Shown here piece after piece: positions 5,926 through 7,882 of a DNA stretch of 7,882 nt. The stretch is from Kiloniellales bacterium (GTDB lineage: Bacteria > Pseudomonadota > Alphaproteobacteria > Kiloniellales > JAKSDN01): the NCBI GenBank assembly GCA_022360075.1, contig JAKSDN010000863.1, positions 1 to 7,882 on the forward strand, in the 5' to 3' direction. Numbering within the stretch: position 1 is the first letter of the stretch; each line of letters starts with the position of its first letter. The position numbers were made by a program, and so were the translations under genes. The notes below the pieces were generated by a model that did no database searches, was not told the DNA's origin, and saw only the letters and a program-made list of their open reading frames with translations.

Positions 5926-5945
5926 CCGGACCGTCAGAAGTCCGG
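5926..5945. other. Short hairpin at the convergent gene ends
   Basis: CCGGAC (5926-5931) / GTCCGG (5940-5945) with an 8-nt loop that contains the stop codon of the minus-strand phosphohexomutase. It sits in the 9-nt gap where the two genes meet. No T run follows on either strand, so it is at best a weak, shared 3'-end element. Confidence 0.3.
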
Positions 5946-7316
5946 GACCGGCAGCCCGCTCGCCTCGAGCTTCCCCGTCAAGGCGGCCTTGAGCCGCGCC
6001 AAGCCGGCGTCGTCGCCGGCCTCGCAACGCGCCACCAGAACGTCCTGCGTGTTCGAAGCGCGCAGCAGCCACCAGCCATCTTCGGTGCGCACCCGAACGC
6101 CGTCGATGTCGATCATCTCCGCCCCCTCGGCGCGCAGCGCCTCGCGCACCTGATCGATCACCGGTCCCTTCTGCGTCTCGGGACAGGGAAAGCGGATCTC
6201 GGGCGTGTTGACCACCGGCGGAAGCGAGTCCCGAAAGTCGGCCAGGCTCTCATTGCTGCGGGCGATGACGTCGAGCAAGCGTACCGCAGCATAGAGGGCA
6301 TCGTCGTAGCCGTAGTAGCGGTCGGCGAAGAACAGATGGGCGCTCATCTCCCCGGCGAAGATGGCTTTTTCCTCGACCATCTTCGATTTGATCAGCGAAT
6401 GGCCGGTCTTCCACATGATCGGGCGCCCGCCGGCCCGCTCGATCTCGTCGAACAGCACCTGGCTCGCCTTCACATCGGCGATGATCGTGGCGCCCGGCTT
6501 CTCACCCAGCATGTCGCGGGCGAGGAGCAGCATGATCTGGTCGCCCCAGAGGATTCGGCCCTGACCATCCACCGCGCCGATCCGATCGCCGTCGCCGTCG
6601 AAGGCGATCCCGAGATCGCAGCCCTCGGCCCGGACCTTGTCCTGAAGCTGGACCAGGTTCGCCGGCACCGTGGGGTCCGGATGATGCGCGGGAAAGGTGC
6701 CGTCGATCGCCTCGTTGAGCAGAGAGTGCTCGCCGGGAAGCCGGGCGGTGAGCGCCGTCATGACCTCGCCAGCAGCTCCGTTGCCGGAGTCCCAGGCAAC
6801 CCTGAGGCCATCCTTGGCGCGGTAGTCCTGCTGCAAGCGATCGACATAGGCATCGAAGACGCTTTGCTCTTCTTCGCTTCCATCACCGCTCTCGAAGTCG
6901 CCGGCGGCGGCGATCCGGCCGAGCTCCTGGATGTCCGCTCCGAAGAAAGCCGCTTTCTGAAGCGTCATCTTGAAGCCGTTGTAGTTCGGCGGGTTGTGAG
7001 AGCCCGTGACCATAACGCCGCCATCGACGGGCAGCTCGCAGGTCGCGAAATAGAGCATCGGCGTGGGCCCGCGACCGACGCTCACGACGTCGACGCCGCT
7101 GGCCCTGAGGCCGGCGCTCAGGGCCGAGGCCATGCCGGGCGAGGAGATCCGGCCGTCATAGCCGACGGCGATACGGCCGGCGCTGCGGCGTCGCGCGAAC
7201 GTGCCGAAAGCGCGGCCCAGGGCTCGGGCGTCGTCTTCCGACAAGGTCTCGCCGACGGTGCCGCGAACGTCGTATTCGCGCAGGATCGTCGGATCGAAGC
7301 GGTGGGCGGCGCTCAT
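5934..7316 (-). CDS. Phosphomannomutase/phosphoglucomutase (alpha-D-phosphohexomutase)
   Basis: 460-residue cytoplasmic enzyme interconverting hexose 6-phosphates and 1-phosphates (Man-6-P/Man-1-P and Glc-6-P/Glc-1-P), the entry step to nucleotide sugars. All four active-site signatures are visible: the phosphoserine loop TGSHNP with Ser106, the Mg-binding DGDGDR loop (D240, D242, D244), the sugar-recognition loop GEMSAH (322-327) together with KTGHS (303-307), and the phosphate-binding loop RASNTQD (419-425). The sequence resembles the AlgC/PgmG group of dual-specificity enzymes; length is normal. ATG at 7316 begins MSAAHRFDPTILREYDVRGT as expected; the frame is open a further 64 codons upstream but that part is an out-of-frame reading of ugd. 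The start overlaps the ugd stop as ATGA, with AGGGG immediately before it, indicating translational coupling. Mannose versus glucose preference cannot be decided here. Confidence 0.95.
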   Translation of the reverse strand: MSAAHRFDPTILREYDVRGTVGETLSEDDARALGRAFGTFARRRSAGRIAVGYDGRISSPGMASALSAGLRASGVDVVSVGRGPTPMLYFATCELPVDGGVMVTGSHNPPNYNGFKMTLQKAAFFGADIQELGRIAAAGDFESGDGSEEEQSVFDAYVDRLQQDYRAKDGLRVAWDSGNGAAGEVMTALTARLPGEHSLLNEAIDGTFPAHHPDPTVPANLVQLQDKVRAEGCDLGIAFDGDGDRIGAVDGQGRILWGDQIMLLLARDMLGEKPGATIIADVKASQVLFDEIERAGGRPIMWKTGHSLIKSKMVEEKAIFAGEMSAHLFFADRYYGYDDALYAAVRLLDVIARSNESLADFRDSLPPVVNTPEIRFPCPETQKGPVIDQVREALRAEGAEMIDIDGVRVRTEDGWWLLRASNTQDVLVARCEAGDDAGLARLKAALTGKLEASGLPVPDF

Positions 7317-7882
7317 CCCCTGGACCCGACCCTGTCCTGGCCAACGGCGGCGAGCGCCGGGGCGCGGCGCGGCCGGCCGATGCTGACGTAGGCGAAGCCG
7401 GCGGCCGCCATCTCCTCCGGATCGTAGATGTTGCGCAGGTCGACCATCACCGGCGCGCGCATGGTCTGCTTGATCCGCTCGATGTCGAGCGCCCGGAACT
7501 CGTTCCACTCCGTGATGATGACCAAGGCATCGGCGTCGGTCATGGTCTCATAGGCGTCGTCGCACCACACGACGCCCTCGAGCAGGGCCTTGGCCTCCGC
7601 CATGCCTTCCGGATCGAAGGCGCGGACCGTCGCGCCGGCCGTCTGCAACGCCGGCAGAATATCGAGGCTGGGCGCCTCGCGCATGTCGTCGGTGTTCGGC
7701 TTGAAGGTGACGCCGAGCACGGCGATGGTCTTGCCCGCGACCGACCCGCCGCAGTGCTCGATCACCTTGTCGGCCATGCGTTTCTTGCGGCCGTCGTTGA
7801 TCTCGACCACGCTCTCGACGATGCGCAGCGGCCGCTCGGCCTCGCGGGCGGTGCGCACGAGGGCGAGCGTGTCCTTGGGAAA
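7313..7882 (-). CDS. ugd: UDP-glucose 6-dehydrogenase, C-terminal part
   Basis: The last 189 residues of a gene entering from the right edge. The first residues in the window, FPKDTLAL, are the tail of the conserved GGxCFPKD active-site motif; the catalytic Cys itself lies just outside. The rest covers the end of the central helix region (ESVVEINDGRKKRM) and the C-terminal UDP-binding Rossmann domain: GKTIAVLGVTFKPNTDDMREAPS, then VRAFDPEGM, ALVIITEWNEF and VMVDLRNIYD. The enzyme oxidises UDP-glucose to UDP-glucuronate with two NAD+, in the cytoplasm, for capsule, exopolysaccharide or lipid-linked sugars. It overlaps the phosphohexomutase start by ATGA, so the two enzymes, acting two steps apart with a UTP-glucose-1-phosphate uridylyltransferase between them, are coupled. 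The TDDMREAPS form favours UDP-glucose over GDP-mannose dehydrogenase. Confidence 0.93.
   Translation of the reverse strand, partial: FPKDTLALVRTAREAERPLRIVESVVEINDGRKKRMADKVIEHCGGSVAGKTIAVLGVTFKPNTDDMREAPSLDILPALQTAGATVRAFDPEGMAEAKALLEGVVWCDDAYETMTDADALVIITEWNEFRALDIERIKQTMRAPVMVDLRNIYDPEEMAAAGFAYVSIGRPRRAPALAAVGQDRVGSRG

Noticed and set aside
6336..7391. Plus-strand open frame of 351 codons opposite the phosphohexomutase.
   Set aside because: Antisense shadow of an enzyme with every active-site loop intact; no ribosome site or motif supports it.
7317..7508. 64-codon N-terminal extension of the phosphohexomutase.
   Set aside because: This part is an out-of-frame reading of ugd; the family N-terminus starts at the ATG at 7316, which overlaps the ugd stop.

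Overview
The window reads as a high-GC, gene-dense alphaproteobacterial chromosome segment, probably from a Rhodospirillales-like lineage. The evidence is a clpS-clpA pair, a Phasin_2-type phasin, a stand-alone Anbu-type proteasome homologue, a D,D-carboxypeptidase ending in a SPOR domain, and clustered GANTC sites (the CcrM methylation sequence of this class). No tRNA, rRNA, CRISPR array or insertion sequence was seen.

Layout. (1) 1-1773, minus strand: clpS then clpA, 7 nt apart; clpA runs off the left edge. (2) 1774-1963: intergenic, with a strong terminator for the next gene. (3) 1964-2500, minus: phasin, with a readable sigma70-type promoter, an operator candidate at its start point, an upstream dyad and a leader hairpin. 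(4) 2501-2807: divergent intergenic region. (5) 2808-3569, plus: Anbu peptidase. (6) 3586-4338, minus: a lipoprotein of unknown function, convergent with Anbu. (7) 4339-4484: divergent intergenic region carrying a sigma70-like promoter packed with GANTC sites. (8) 4485-5924, plus: periplasmic D-Ala-D-Ala carboxypeptidase with SPOR domain. (9) 5934-7882, minus: ugd (C-terminal part) followed by a phosphomannomutase/phosphoglucomutase, joined by an ATGA overlap.

How the genes work together. ClpS delivers N-degron substrates to ClpA(P), and Anbu is a second, self-compartmentalised peptidase, so the left half is rich in protein turnover. The phasin coats polyhydroxyalkanoate granules. The phosphohexomutase and UDP-glucose dehydrogenase supply sugar-1-phosphates and UDP-glucuronate for surface polysaccharide. 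The carboxypeptidase trims peptidoglycan and is probably recruited to the division site by its SPOR domain.

The two observations most worth following are: (a) the ClpA reading frame switches, inside a universally conserved block, into a ClpC-type M-domain (UVR motif) of lower GC. This is either a natural ClpA/ClpC hybrid or an assembly chimera. (b) Six GANTC sites lie within 78 bp around the promoter and start of the SPOR carboxypeptidase, placed as expected for a CcrM/GcrA-controlled, cell-cycle-timed promoter.
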